A stretch of DNA of 28,285 nucleotides, from assembly GCA_009776905.1 (NCBI GenBank), contig WRMX01000014.1, positions 4,628 to 32,912 on the forward strand. The letters run 5' to 3'. Shown piece by piece: positions 1 through 7,228 of this stretch; position 1 is the first letter of the stretch; each line of letters begins with the position of its first letter. The notes beneath the pieces were generated by a model. That model saw nothing but the letters and a program-made list of their open reading frames with translations. It was not told where the DNA came from and made no database searches. The DNA comes from Oscillospiraceae bacterium. GTDB taxonomy: Bacteria > Bacillota > Clostridia > Oscillospirales > Oscillospiraceae. The position numbers were made by a program, and so were the translations under genes.

Positions 1-291
1 GGCGGCGTTTACAGCAGCCCTGCCTATACATCGTCGAAAGCAGCAGCGAATACGCAAACAATGGCTTTTGCGAAAAAATACGGCAGGGACAACATAATCG
101 TCAACGCCATCATGCCGGGCATGGTCAACACGCCGATGAAGACTCCTTCGCCGCCCGAAGAGTTTGAAGCTGTCGCAAGATCCTCAACGCTGGGGAGGGT
201 TGGCGAGCCTATCGATATTGCAAGGGTCGCAATGTTCTTTGCCCAGGAGAATCTTTTCGTCACAGGCCAGACGCTGATCGTCTCCGGGTAG
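1..291 (+). CDS. Short-chain dehydrogenase/reductase, C-terminal part (5' end outside window)
   Basis: The reading frame is open from base 1 and ends at TAG 289-291, giving the last 96 residues of an SDR-family NAD(P)-dependent oxidoreductase. The catalytic Y-x-x-x-K motif is visible at the start as YTSSK (residues 9-13 of the visible part). It is followed by the conserved VNAIMPGMVNTPM segment and by a typical SDR end, FVTGQTLIVSG. The Rossmann nucleotide-binding half and the start codon lie upstream of the window. SDR enzymes oxidise or reduce alcohol/carbonyl groups in the cytoplasm. The stop lies 78 bp before the AcnX large-subunit start, and no promoter was seen in that gap, so it is probably the upstream member of the same operon and may act on the same pathway. 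Substrate unknown. Confidence 0.9.
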   Translation, partial: GGVYSSPAYTSSKAAANTQTMAFAKKYGRDNIIVNAIMPGMVNTPMKTPSPPEEFEAVARSSTLGRVGEPIDIARVAMFFAQENLFVTGQTLIVSG

Positions 292-369
292 CCGCAGCCA
301 AATAGAAGCCCATCTCCATTTTAACCCCTCGCGCATGTTGAACCTCACATAAAATAAGGAGGAATACAA

Positions 370-1683
370 ATGTGGAAAGAACCCGCGCTCACAGATGACG
401 AAAAGCGCATATTGCAAGGTGAAGAAGGCACCGTCAAACAAAAATGCATGCAATATCTTGTCGAAATGTGCAAAATATCAGGAGCTGATAGGTTGGTCGA
501 CCTCGATGGGACAGGCGACATGCACACCCCCGGCATAAGCCTCAGCCAGCACTACAACATCACATTTGAAGAGATAAAAGACTTCGCGGACAAAGGCGGG
601 CGCTTTGCAATCCCAACATTTGCGGACAAATCGCCCTTTGGCGAGCAAGCGCCGATCCACGGATGGGAGCACTGCACCGTCTGCTTCGACATGAACCCAA
701 AGCTCCGGCACGACGACCCGGAATTCCACAAAAAGGCGATGCATGAAGAAGAATACGCGGTCCTGCGAAAGATGGGGTTGATCACAACGCATTCCTGCGC
801 TAACTACCTCACAATGTCATATTTGCCCAGCGTCGGCCAGCATTGCTCATGGTTTGAGAGCAGCCAAATGCCCTATTGCAACGCCACGCTCGGCGCAAGG
901 ACGAATTTTGACGGCTCGCTGGCTACCTGCCTGTTGGCAAAAGCGCCTTATTACGACATGCACATCACAGAAAATCGGCTTGGCACGGTTCTCATTGAAA
1001 CAGACAGGCTCATAAAGACCGACCTCGAATGGGACGTTTACGGATTCGCCGTTGGCGAGGCCTCCGATGTCGAAGTGCCGGTCGTCATGGGAACTTCGCG
1101 TCCAACGACCACCCAATATCAAAAATTCAACTCCGCTGTGGCGACAGGCGGCGCCGTCCGGATGTACCATCTCCCCGGCATAACGCCGGAAGCGCCCACG
1201 GTCGAGTATGCGACAGGCGGGAAACCTTTCAAAAAGCAGGTAATGATCGATGAGGCAGTCTTGCGTAACACATATGATTCTTTGAATTATCACACTTCCG
1301 ACGACGTCGACATGGTGTATGTCGGATGCCCACATCTGAATATCGTCGATCTGCTTGGCCTCTCATATAAACTGGATGGAAAAAAATGCAAGATACCGAT
1401 GTGGATCATGACCGCTCCATGGCTATATGAAAGCGCGAAAAACCTTGGATATCTTGATATATTTGAAAAAGCAGGAGCGCACCTGATGTCCGGGGCGTGC
1501 CTCGCAGCCATGGGCGCCGTCCCAGGCGGCGTGCGCAGCATTGCAGTCGATACAGCAAAGCAAGCGCAGTATATAACCGGCTGCTACCCCGACGACGACG
1601 GATATTTGCAAGTGTGCTACGGCACGCAGGACGACTGCGTCGATGCCGCGCTCAGCGGCAAATGGCGCGGCGAATGGAGGTGA
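370..1683 (+). CDS. Aconitase X (AcnX, formerly DUF521) large subunit, copy 1
   Basis: This 437-residue protein is the large (catalytic) subunit of an aconitase X-type hydro-lyase. Family signatures are the N-terminal LTDDEKRILQGEEG block, GADRLVDLDGTGD (38-50), HSCANYL (141-147), the GQHCSW segment (156-161), PYCNATLGARTN (168-179), GCPH (319-322) and SGAC (374-377). Cys143, Cys320 and Cys377 are the likely Fe-S cluster ligands by analogy with aconitases. Characterised AcnX enzymes dehydrate cis-3-hydroxy-L-proline (bacterial type) or mevalonate 5-phosphate (archaeal type); which applies here is not known. The start is ATG 370, with AGGAGG at 357-362. The separate small subunit follows 5 nt downstream, as in two-gene AcnX enzymes. 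A second, clearly homologous pair lies at 8671-10355. Copy 1 has an insertion around residues 100-116 with two extra cysteines (Cys102, Cys105) not present in copy 2. Confidence 0.9.
   Translation: MWKEPALTDDEKRILQGEEGTVKQKCMQYLVEMCKISGADRLVDLDGTGDMHTPGISLSQHYNITFEEIKDFADKGGRFAIPTFADKSPFGEQAPIHGWEHCTVCFDMNPKLRHDDPEFHKKAMHEEEYAVLRKMGLITTHSCANYLTMSYLPSVGQHCSWFESSQMPYCNATLGARTNFDGSLATCLLAKAPYYDMHITENRLGTVLIETDRLIKTDLEWDVYGFAVGEASDVEVPVVMGTSRPTTTQYQKFNSAVATGGAVRMYHLPGITPEAPTVEYATGGKPFKKQVMIDEAVLRNTYDSLNYHTSDDVDMVYVGCPHLNIVDLLGLSYKLDGKKCKIPMWIMTAPWLYESAKNLGYLDIFEKAGAHLMSGACLAAMGAVPGGVRSIAVDTAKQAQYITGCYPDDDGYLQVCYGTQDDCVDAALSGKWRGEWR
1676..1683 (+). promoter_or_regulatory. Shine-Dalgarno of AcnX small subunit, embedded in the large-subunit stop
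   Basis: GGAGGTGA is formed by the last codons of the large subunit (TGG AGG TGA, Trp-Arg-stop). It lies 8 nt (counting from GGAGG) before ATG 1689. It decides the small-subunit start, since the reading frame is open much further upstream inside the large-subunit gene. The same arrangement with the same spacing occurs in copy 2 (9073-9088). Confidence 0.85.
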
Positions 1684-1688
1684 CATCA

Positions 1689-2108
1689 ATGCCGGAGAAA
1701 ATCAGGTTGCATGGCCGCTGTGAATACCCCGGAAAAGTCGAAGCGGAAGCGCTGGTGGCCCCAAAATATCTTCAAGGCTTTACGAATGTCAAGCCAATGA
1801 GAGGCTATACGACAGAGCGGAATCACCCGCTTTTCAAAATCCCATATACGGACAAAGTCTTGGTCTTCTATTCGCCCAGAGGCTCAGGAGGTTTCCTTGC
1901 ATATGGGTTCGGCGCGAAGCCGGCCGCATTCGTGCATACTAAAAGCAGCCCTCTCACGGTCGGATGCGCTCTCCAAGCCCATGTGCCTATGATGACTGAT
2001 TTTGAGGATGATCCGTTGAAATATATTGAAACAGGCGACATAGTCTTTGTTAATGCGGATGATGGCTATATCGAGATTACGAAGAAACAGCAGAAAGCAG
2101 TGGACTAA
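1689..2108 (+). CDS. Aconitase X small subunit (swivel domain, formerly DUF126), copy 1
   Basis: This 139-residue protein is the small 'swivel' subunit that completes the active site of AcnX. It starts with the short beta segment IRLHGRCEYPGKVEAEALV and carries the glycine-rich loop PRGSGGF (63-69). Ser66 in this loop occupies the place where AcnX and aconitase swivel domains present a catalytic serine. It ends with the typical ETGDIVFVNADDGYIEI. The frame is open from 1497, but ATG 1689 is the start because GGAGG sits 8 nt upstream and copy 2 starts at the equivalent residue. The stop TAA abuts the ATG of the next gene, so translation is probably coupled. With the large subunit it should form a cytoplasmic hydro-lyase. 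Confidence 0.88.
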   Translation: MPEKIRLHGRCEYPGKVEAEALVAPKYLQGFTNVKPMRGYTTERNHPLFKIPYTDKVLVFYSPRGSGGFLAYGFGAKPAAFVHTKSSPLTVGCALQAHVPMMTDFEDDPLKYIETGDIVFVNADDGYIEITKKQQKAVD

Positions 2109-2789
2109 ATGGCAAAGACCGCATACCCATGTGAAGACGAGGCTCGCCGCGACATAGTCGAAGCGGGACGCAGAATGTACATGCGCGGCTACATCAGCGG
2201 AAATGACGGCAACATCAGCGCAAAAATCTCCGATGACGCGATCATCACGACCCCCAGCGGCATCTCAAAAGGATTCATGTCCGAAGACATGCTCATCAAG
2301 CTCGACCTTAACGGCAATGTTATGCTTGGCAGCATGAACCCATCATCAGAAATCAAGATGCATCTCGCAATCTATCGAAAGTCGCTTGCAATAACCGCGG
2401 TTTGCCACGCTCATCCCCCAATCGCGGCATCATTTGCAGCAGCGGGCATCCCTCTTGATATGCCTTATTTGCAAGAAACTGTGATGCTGCTGGGCGTGAT
2501 CCCTGTCGCCGAATACGCTCTGCCGGGGTCCGATGCGCTTGCAGAGGGCGCAGCAGCATATTGCCTGGACTACCATGGCGCGCTGCTTGAACATCATGGC
2601 GCGGTTTCATGGGGCGAAAGCGTGATGCAAGCGCTCTACAGGATGGAAAGCATCGAATATACTGCAAGCGTCGCGATGTACTCAAAAATACTTGGATTCG
2701 ATCGTAAACTCGACAAAATGCAGATCGACGAGCTGATATCGCTGCGTCCGAAATGGGGAATTACGGCGCATCTTGGCGAGTTCCCATGA
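2109..2789 (+). CDS. Class II aldolase/adducin family protein (fuculose-1-phosphate aldolase-like)
   Basis: This 226-residue protein belongs to the zinc-dependent class II aldolase family (FucA/AraD/MtnB-like). Visible features are GNDGNISAK near residues 31-39 (phosphate-binding region), Glu81 in SSEIKMH (catalytic acid position), the zinc ligands His100 and His102 in CHAHPP, and a third ligand in LLEHHGAVSWG (His163). Length is normal for the family (about 210-230). Members cleave ketose-1-phosphates to dihydroxyacetone phosphate plus an aldehyde, or act as epimerases or decarboxylases. The ATG directly follows the TAA of the AcnX small subunit with no gap. The next gene is an MtnA-type isomerase, which makes ketose-1-phosphates. 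That pair resembles 5-deoxy- or 5-methylthio-ribose salvage (isomerase plus aldolase), so a 5-deoxyribulose-1-phosphate-type substrate is plausible but unproven. Confidence 0.85.
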   Translation: MAKTAYPCEDEARRDIVEAGRRMYMRGYISGNDGNISAKISDDAIITTPSGISKGFMSEDMLIKLDLNGNVMLGSMNPSSEIKMHLAIYRKSLAITAVCHAHPPIAASFAAAGIPLDMPYLQETVMLLGVIPVAEYALPGSDALAEGAAAYCLDYHGALLEHHGAVSWGESVMQALYRMESIEYTASVAMYSKILGFDRKLDKMQIDELISLRPKWGITAHLGEFP

Positions 2790-2845
2790 CTTGTTGTTGC
2801 GTTCGTTAGACTATTATCCTTGCCACCATGCAAAAGGAGCGCTAA

Positions 2846-3904
2846 ATGCAAAAGCTAGACAACGTCAGCGTGCAAAGAGTTGAAAATATCCGACTGAGCG
2901 ACGACGAAACATCAATAATCATCATTGACCAGACACTGCTGCCGAATGAAACGAAACACATCAGCCTCAACACCGCAGCAGAACTGCACGAAGCGATCGC
3001 ATCGCTCAAAATAAGAGGAGCGCCGGCAATCGGCATATTCGCGGCATATGCGCTATACATCCTTGCCTTACAGCACAAAAACGACGACTACCAGTCCTTC
3101 CTCCTGGAAATCAAGCAAAAGAGCGCATATCTCGGCGCCGCACGGCCAACAGCGGTCAACCTAACGAAGCAACTCGGGCGCATCGAGAAGCTTGTTGAGA
3201 GTCTCGCAGGCTCATCCAAAAAGACAATCCTCGACGCAATGCGCAATGAGGCGGATTCGATCCAGCGTGAAGACATTGCTATGTGCCTGTCAATATCTGA
3301 ACATGGGCTCTCGCTCATTCGCGATGGGTTTGGCATCATGACATATTGCAATGCCGGACCGCTTGCGACTTCGCGCTACGGCACGGGACTCGGCCCCATA
3401 CTTCTGGCCCGCGAACGCGGCATATCATTAAATGTATATTGCTGCGAGACGCGGCCGTTGCTGCAAGGCGCGCGGCTTACAACATTTGAGCTAAACAGCG
3501 CAGGCATTGACTGCACATTGATATGTGACAATATGGCAAGCTCCGTGATGAGCGATGGCAAGATAGACGCTGTCTTTGTAGGTTGCGACCGCATCGCTCG
3601 AAACGGCGACATCGCCAACAAAATAGGAACGAGCGGGGTCGCCATTCTGGCGAAACACTATGGCATCCCTTTCTACGTCTGTTGCCCATCATCGACGATC
3701 GACCATGATTGCGCAACCGGCGCTGATATTGAAATCGAACTGCGCTCGCCGGATGAGATAAAAGAGCTTTACTTTGAGAAACCAGTCGCGCCCGCAGATG
3801 TCAAGTGCTATAACCCCGCATTTGATATCACCGCCTCCAACCTTATAACTGCTATCATCACAGAAAAAGGCATCCACCGTGCGCCATACGACTTCTCCTT
3901 GTAA
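2846..3904 (+). CDS. mtnA: S-methyl-5-thioribose-1-phosphate isomerase family protein
   Basis: This 352-residue protein has the full MtnA pattern: IRGAPAIG (56-63), CNAGPLATSRYGTGLGP (168-184) with the catalytic Cys168, ETRPLLQGARLT (201-212), GCDRIARNGDIANKIGT (246-262) with the catalytic Asp248, and a C-terminal NPAFDITASNLI segment. Length matches MtnA (about 345-370). The family converts 5-methylthioribose-1-phosphate, or 5-deoxyribose-1-phosphate, to the ribulose-1-phosphate form; eIF2B-like relatives such as ribose-1,5-bisphosphate isomerase are less likely given these motifs. Start ATG 2846 has AAAAGGAG at 2832-2839. It lies 56 bp after the class II aldolase and is probably in its transcript. 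No methylthioribose kinase, nucleosidase or phosphorylase gene is present in the window, so its sugar-phosphate source must be encoded elsewhere or be different. Confidence 0.9.
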   Translation: MQKLDNVSVQRVENIRLSDDETSIIIIDQTLLPNETKHISLNTAAELHEAIASLKIRGAPAIGIFAAYALYILALQHKNDDYQSFLLEIKQKSAYLGAARPTAVNLTKQLGRIEKLVESLAGSSKKTILDAMRNEADSIQREDIAMCLSISEHGLSLIRDGFGIMTYCNAGPLATSRYGTGLGPILLARERGISLNVYCCETRPLLQGARLTTFELNSAGIDCTLICDNMASSVMSDGKIDAVFVGCDRIARNGDIANKIGTSGVAILAKHYGIPFYVCCPSSTIDHDCATGADIEIELRSPDEIKELYFEKPVAPADVKCYNPAFDITASNLITAIITEKGIHRAPYDFSL

Positions 3905-4030
3905 AACTTGTGAGCTTTGTATGCATTTAGTCGAATATCCTCTATCGCACCGACGATGTTTTCGCATATATACGCAAATTTGAAACAAAGCCACAACAAA
4001 TGACAATGTTTGAATAACCGGGTAATCTCA

Positions 4031-4059
4031 TAGAAAGTAATGACGCCCTATATTACAAT
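4031..4059 (+). promoter_or_regulatory. Candidate sigma-A promoter for the FAH-family gene
   Basis: TAGAAA (4031-4036) and TACAAT (4054-4059) are separated by 17 nt. The -10 matches consensus at five of six positions and the -35 at four. Transcription would start about 20 nt before ATG 4087. It lies in the 182-bp gap after mtnA. No clear terminator was seen there, so read-through from the upstream genes is also possible. Confidence 0.4.
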
Positions 4060-4086
4060 AGAAACACCATAGAAAGGATGCATACT

Positions 4087-4947
4087 ATGAAGCTATACAG
4101 CATGACCGTCGATGGCCGCCCATGCGTGGGCGCGGAAAGCAGCACCGGCATTGTCGATCTCTCCGCCGCAGGGCTGCCCGCCACAATGAACGAGATCATT
4201 GACGGCGGCAGCGGCATTCTCGCTCAAATAAAAGAAATAGCAGAGGGCGACGCCTACCAAAAACTCGATCCCGGCAGCATCAAGTACCTTCCCGTGACAA
4301 AGCCAAAGAAAATAATCTGCGAAGGCTTGAACTACAAAGACCATGCGGAGGAAACGGGCGGTGACATACCTGCGCATCCGATATTTTTCAGCAAGTTTGA
4401 CGATGCCTTGGTAGGGCACGACACGACTGTGCCTCTCCCGCAATGGCTCAGCCGATATGACTACGAAGCCGAGCTCGTCATCGTCATCGGAAAATCTGCC
4501 TACAACGTTTCAGTAGAAGAGGCGGAAATGTGCATATTCGGCTACACCTGCGGCAATGATCTGAGCGCACGTGACGCGCAGTTCCTCTCGAGCCAATGGC
4601 TCGCCGGAAAAGCGCTGCCCGGTTCCGGCCCCACAGGTCCTTGCATTGTCACGCGCGACAGCTTTGATCCACGCGAACCGCATGGCATATACTGCGAAGT
4701 CAATGGCTCGACAGTGCAGTCCGGCAACACGACCGAGATGATTTTTCCCTGTTTCGAGGCCGTCAGTGCAGCATCAAAGTTTTTCCCACTCTCACCGAGC
4801 GATCTTATATTCACGGGCACGCCCGCCGGTGTCATCCAAGGCAGGAAGCGTGAAGAACGCATCTGGCTGAAACCTGGCGACATCGTAAATGTGACCATCG
4901 ACGGCATTGGTACGCTGACGACCACGCTTGCAGCGCTGCCTCTTTGA
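4087..4947 (+). CDS. Fumarylacetoacetate hydrolase (FAH) family protein
   Basis: This 286-residue protein has the FAH fold signatures: CEGLNYKDHAEE (78-89), YDYEAELVIVIGK (124-136) supplying metal ligands Glu127 and Glu129, GYTCGNDLSARD (152-163) with metal ligand Asp158, and the C-terminal IFTGTPAGV. The family uses Mg2+ or Mn2+ to cleave C-C bonds in acylpyruvates and diketo acids, or to decarboxylate or tautomerise oxaloacetate-like acids. Start: ATG 4087 is preferred over ATG 4078, because AAAGG (4073-4077) directly abuts 4078 but is 9 nt from 4087. In sugar-acid degradation, FAH enzymes often act after an SDR dehydrogenase, and an SDR lies at the start of this cluster; that link is inference. 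The exact substrate cannot be assigned. Confidence 0.88.
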   Translation: MKLYSMTVDGRPCVGAESSTGIVDLSAAGLPATMNEIIDGGSGILAQIKEIAEGDAYQKLDPGSIKYLPVTKPKKIICEGLNYKDHAEETGGDIPAHPIFFSKFDDALVGHDTTVPLPQWLSRYDYEAELVIVIGKSAYNVSVEEAEMCIFGYTCGNDLSARDAQFLSSQWLAGKALPGSGPTGPCIVTRDSFDPREPHGIYCEVNGSTVQSGNTTEMIFPCFEAVSAASKFFPLSPSDLIFTGTPAGVIQGRKREERIWLKPGDIVNVTIDGIGTLTTTLAALPL

Positions 4948-5036
4948 GCAATAAGGAAGAAAAATAAACGTCCACCTCACCGGGCGTGAATAGTAACATT
5001 GTCTCCACTGAGCTTGAATTATTATGGCCGTTCTGC

Positions 5037-5065
5037 TTGCAACCGCCTGTAATAGCGTGTATAAT
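5037..5065 (+). promoter_or_regulatory. Strong candidate sigma-A promoter for the QueG-like gene
   Basis: TTGCAA (5037-5042) and a perfect TATAAT (5060-5065) are separated by exactly 17 nt. The predicted leader is about 50 nt to ATG 5124. The same two hexamers with the same spacing occur on the minus strand at 15923-15951, before the transporter-AcnX operon. Confidence 0.65.
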
Positions 5066-5123
5066 TCTTATATGAAAGATCTGCCTGACACGAAGTATTA
5101 TGACTAATATTGGAGGGGAAAAA

Positions 5124-6023
5124 ATGAGCGTTATAAAAGAGCAAATCAAGGATCTGGCAAAATCTCTCGGCATGTCATTGTGCGGCGTCAGCAATGTGGA
5201 GAGACTCAAAACAGCGCCAAAGGGGCAAGGCCCGTGCGACATCCTGCCCGGATGCAAATCAGTGATCGTCATCGGCGCGCGCCTTTTGGACGGCATCATC
5301 CAGGTGAATTTTCGCGCATTTGAAGATGGGCGCAGAGACCTGAAGGGAATGTATGGCACATTCGGATATTCAACGCTACCAAATTTCGAGTTGATGTATG
5401 TCGTATATGCGATTGCCCAATACATAGAGGCAAACTCGAACAGCATCGCCACCCCATGCCCGACGGGGCCAATGCAAAACGGCGGTGCTGTCAGCATCCG
5501 CCACGCCGCAGTCGCCGCCGGCCTTGGCGAGATGGGCTTCCACAGCATCATCCTCACCCCGGAGTATGGTACGCGTGCCAGATTTGGCGTTGTCCTGACG
5601 ACTCTCGAGCTTGAGCCCGATCCCATGTATGACGGGCCTCCGCTGTGCGACAAATGCGGCATTTGCGAAAGGGTCTGCCCGACAGGCGCGCTCAGCAAAG
5701 AAAGGCTCGCAAGTTCACAGATTGGCGACAAGGAATATGAGTATATGCTGGTTAACTGGCCAAAATGCTTGAGGGCAACGACCGCAATGACAAAGGCGCT
5801 TGGCGGCGATGAAGACTTGCTCCTCGAGGTGGATCCAACTCCCGCGCAATTCGCGGAAGCTTCTGAAAAAAGGCCGATAGCGTCGAGCGGGCTGTCCCAC
5901 ACGAATGTGTGGCATTGCGGCAGGTGCTTGTCATATTGTCCCGTGGGCAACTGGAAAGAGCGTTTCCAAGACACAAACCTGAGCAAAGGCGCTTCTGCGG
6001 AGTTCTACGACGAGAAAATTTAA
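5124..6023 (+). CDS. QueG-like double [4Fe-4S] cluster protein (epoxyqueuosine reductase-related)
   Basis: This 299-residue protein resembles the epoxyqueuosine reductase/reductive dehalogenase-type iron-sulfur family. The N-terminal part (1-165) matches the cobalamin-binding-like module of that family. It is followed by a ferredoxin motif CDKCGICERVCPTG (Cys175, 178, 181, 185) and a second set CGRCLSYCP (Cys265, 268, 272), with Cys215 a possible fourth ligand. True QueG is usually longer (about 350-390) and carries C-terminal HEAT-like repeats, which are absent here, so a tRNA-modification role is unlikely. Start ATG 5124 is chosen over ATG 5100 because GGAGGGG (5112-5118) lies just before it. 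It converges with a URO-D-type methyltransferase gene; redox or corrinoid chemistry for that partner is an inference. Transcription is likely from 5037-5065. Confidence 0.8.
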   Translation: MSVIKEQIKDLAKSLGMSLCGVSNVERLKTAPKGQGPCDILPGCKSVIVIGARLLDGIIQVNFRAFEDGRRDLKGMYGTFGYSTLPNFELMYVVYAIAQYIEANSNSIATPCPTGPMQNGGAVSIRHAAVAAGLGEMGFHSIILTPEYGTRARFGVVLTTLELEPDPMYDGPPLCDKCGICERVCPTGALSKERLASSQIGDKEYEYMLVNWPKCLRATTAMTKALGGDEDLLLEVDPTPAQFAEASEKRPIASSGLSHTNVWHCGRCLSYCPVGNWKERFQDTNLSKGASAEFYDEKI

Positions 6024-6046
6024 CGCGCCCATGCCTGGCGCGCCCC

Positions 6047-6088
6047 AAGAGAGGAGCAGCGGTTCGTATGAACCGCTGCTCTTCTCTT
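6047..6088. terminator. Long hairpin between convergent genes, probable bidirectional terminator
   Basis: The arms at 6047-6065 and 6070-6088 pair over 19 bp with one G-T wobble around a GTAT loop. It sits between the plus-strand QueG-like gene (ends 6023) and the minus-strand URO-D gene (ends 6097). There is no long T run after either arm, only a pyrimidine-rich 3' arm (TCTTCTCTT), so termination may be moderate. The hairpin may also protect both mRNA 3' ends. Confidence 0.7.
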
Positions 6089-6096
6089 GAACATTC

Positions 6097-7203
6097 TCAA
6101 ACTTCCGCACGCTCGTTGTCATATTTTTCTCTGGAATAGCAATAAGCCTCCTGGATCATATCCCATAATGTTTCAGAATCCGGCGCAAAGAAGCTGAGGT
6201 AGAGGCCGCCACTTCGCCCATAGATGTCGATGGTGTCGCGCAGTTTTTCCAAGCGTTCTTCTTTTGTGATTTCGGGAGCAGGTGTGCCAGCCATATCAAG
6301 CCCCTCAATCATGCAGCAGAATCCAATCTTGTCGCCGTATTTCTCCTTCAGCAAAGGCATATCGTTCGCTCTGCGCTGAATCTGCAATATATCTGCGCCC
6401 ATATCTATCATAAATGGCACGAAAGTCTCAATTTTACCGCATGAATGCAGCTCAAAACATACATCGCCGCATGCTTTCATATGATCAATCATTCTCTTCG
6501 TCGGCTCAAAGAGCAATTCCTCAAACATTTTTGGCGAATAGAACGTGCTGCGCTCATTTCCCCAATCATCGTTGAACCCGACGATATCAGCATCAGGATA
6601 CAATGCTCTCAATATGTCGAATTTTTCGATTTGATTATCCACAAAAGCATTATAGAAATCCACGACTGCTTCCGGCTCTTCCGCGACTGCGAGCATGGCC
6701 TCTCCGTAGCCGCCCATTACAGACACAAGAATCTGCGAACAGCCCTCTCCGATATTTAGCGAAAGAGCCTTTTTTGGGTCTCTGCGGTTTTTGTAGAAAT
6801 CCTCCGCCGGCCCCGCAAAATCGTTGTCCTTCCAATCCGGGAACTTAAATACCTTTTCCCATTGCGTGATATCTTTTATTAACTGCGTTCCGGGTTTGAG
6901 CATAGAGCCTCCTGCCTCAGGAACATAGACCCACTCACAGCCCCAGTCGTCCGTATACTCGACCCGCTCTTTGCCAAAGACAGGGTTGGACGCATATCTT
7001 CCTTTGATCCTAAGCGAATCAAAATCCAGCATCGCCATCGGCGCCCAAACCGGTATCAGACGTTTCCACGACAGTTTGTAGTTTTCCGCCGGCGTGATTG
7101 GCGTGTCCAGAATGGGGATGTCAAATTCCGCCATGGAAAACGGAATCTTTTCTGTTTTATACGCTGCCCCTTCTGCTTTAAAAGGTACTCTATCATATCT
7201 CAT
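6097..7203 (-). CDS. Uroporphyrinogen decarboxylase (URO-D) family protein, methyltransferase-like
   Basis: This 368-residue protein belongs to the URO-D superfamily, in the branch related to corrinoid methyltransferases (MtaA/CmuA-like) rather than true HemE. Key evidence is ELHSCGKIE (251-259), whose His253 and Cys255 match the H-x-C zinc site of methylcobamide:CoM methyltransferases. Other matches are IVGFNDDWGNERS (207-219), the TIM-barrel-like layout and the end IYGRSGGLYLSF. Members bind zinc and move methyl groups between corrinoid proteins and thiols, but many clostridial members are uncharacterised. It is the last gene of the minus-strand operon, 25 nt after the FAD oxidoreductase stop. 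Start ATG 7203 has an upstream GGAGAGGA with somewhat long spacing. No corrinoid-binding protein gene is present in the window. Confidence 0.82.
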   Translation of the reverse strand: MRYDRVPFKAEGAAYKTEKIPFSMAEFDIPILDTPITPAENYKLSWKRLIPVWAPMAMLDFDSLRIKGRYASNPVFGKERVEYTDDWGCEWVYVPEAGGSMLKPGTQLIKDITQWEKVFKFPDWKDNDFAGPAEDFYKNRRDPKKALSLNIGEGCSQILVSVMGGYGEAMLAVAEEPEAVVDFYNAFVDNQIEKFDILRALYPDADIVGFNDDWGNERSTFYSPKMFEELLFEPTKRMIDHMKACGDVCFELHSCGKIETFVPFMIDMGADILQIQRRANDMPLLKEKYGDKIGFCCMIEGLDMAGTPAPEITKEERLEKLRDTIDIYGRSGGLYLSFFAPDSETLWDMIQEAYCYSREKYDNERAEV

Positions 7204-7228
7204 GAATTCGGCATTCCTCTCCTAATAT

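Noticed and set aside
847..1335. 162-residue open frame on the minus strand
   Set aside because: It is antisense within the AcnX large subunit and lacks a start signal.
4832..5986. 384-residue open frame on the minus strand
   Set aside because: It runs antisense through the QueG-like gene, its promoter and the end of the FAH gene. It has no ribosome binding site or recognisable motif, while the plus-strand genes have clear family signatures.
5124..6023. Assignment as true epoxyqueuosine reductase QueG
   Set aside because: The protein is too short, lacks the C-terminal repeat region and sits in a catabolic cluster, so only a family-level name is justified.
6097..7203. Assignment as HemE, uroporphyrinogen decarboxylase of heme synthesis
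   Set aside because: The H-x-C motif and catabolic context fit the methyltransferase-like branch; no other heme genes are present.
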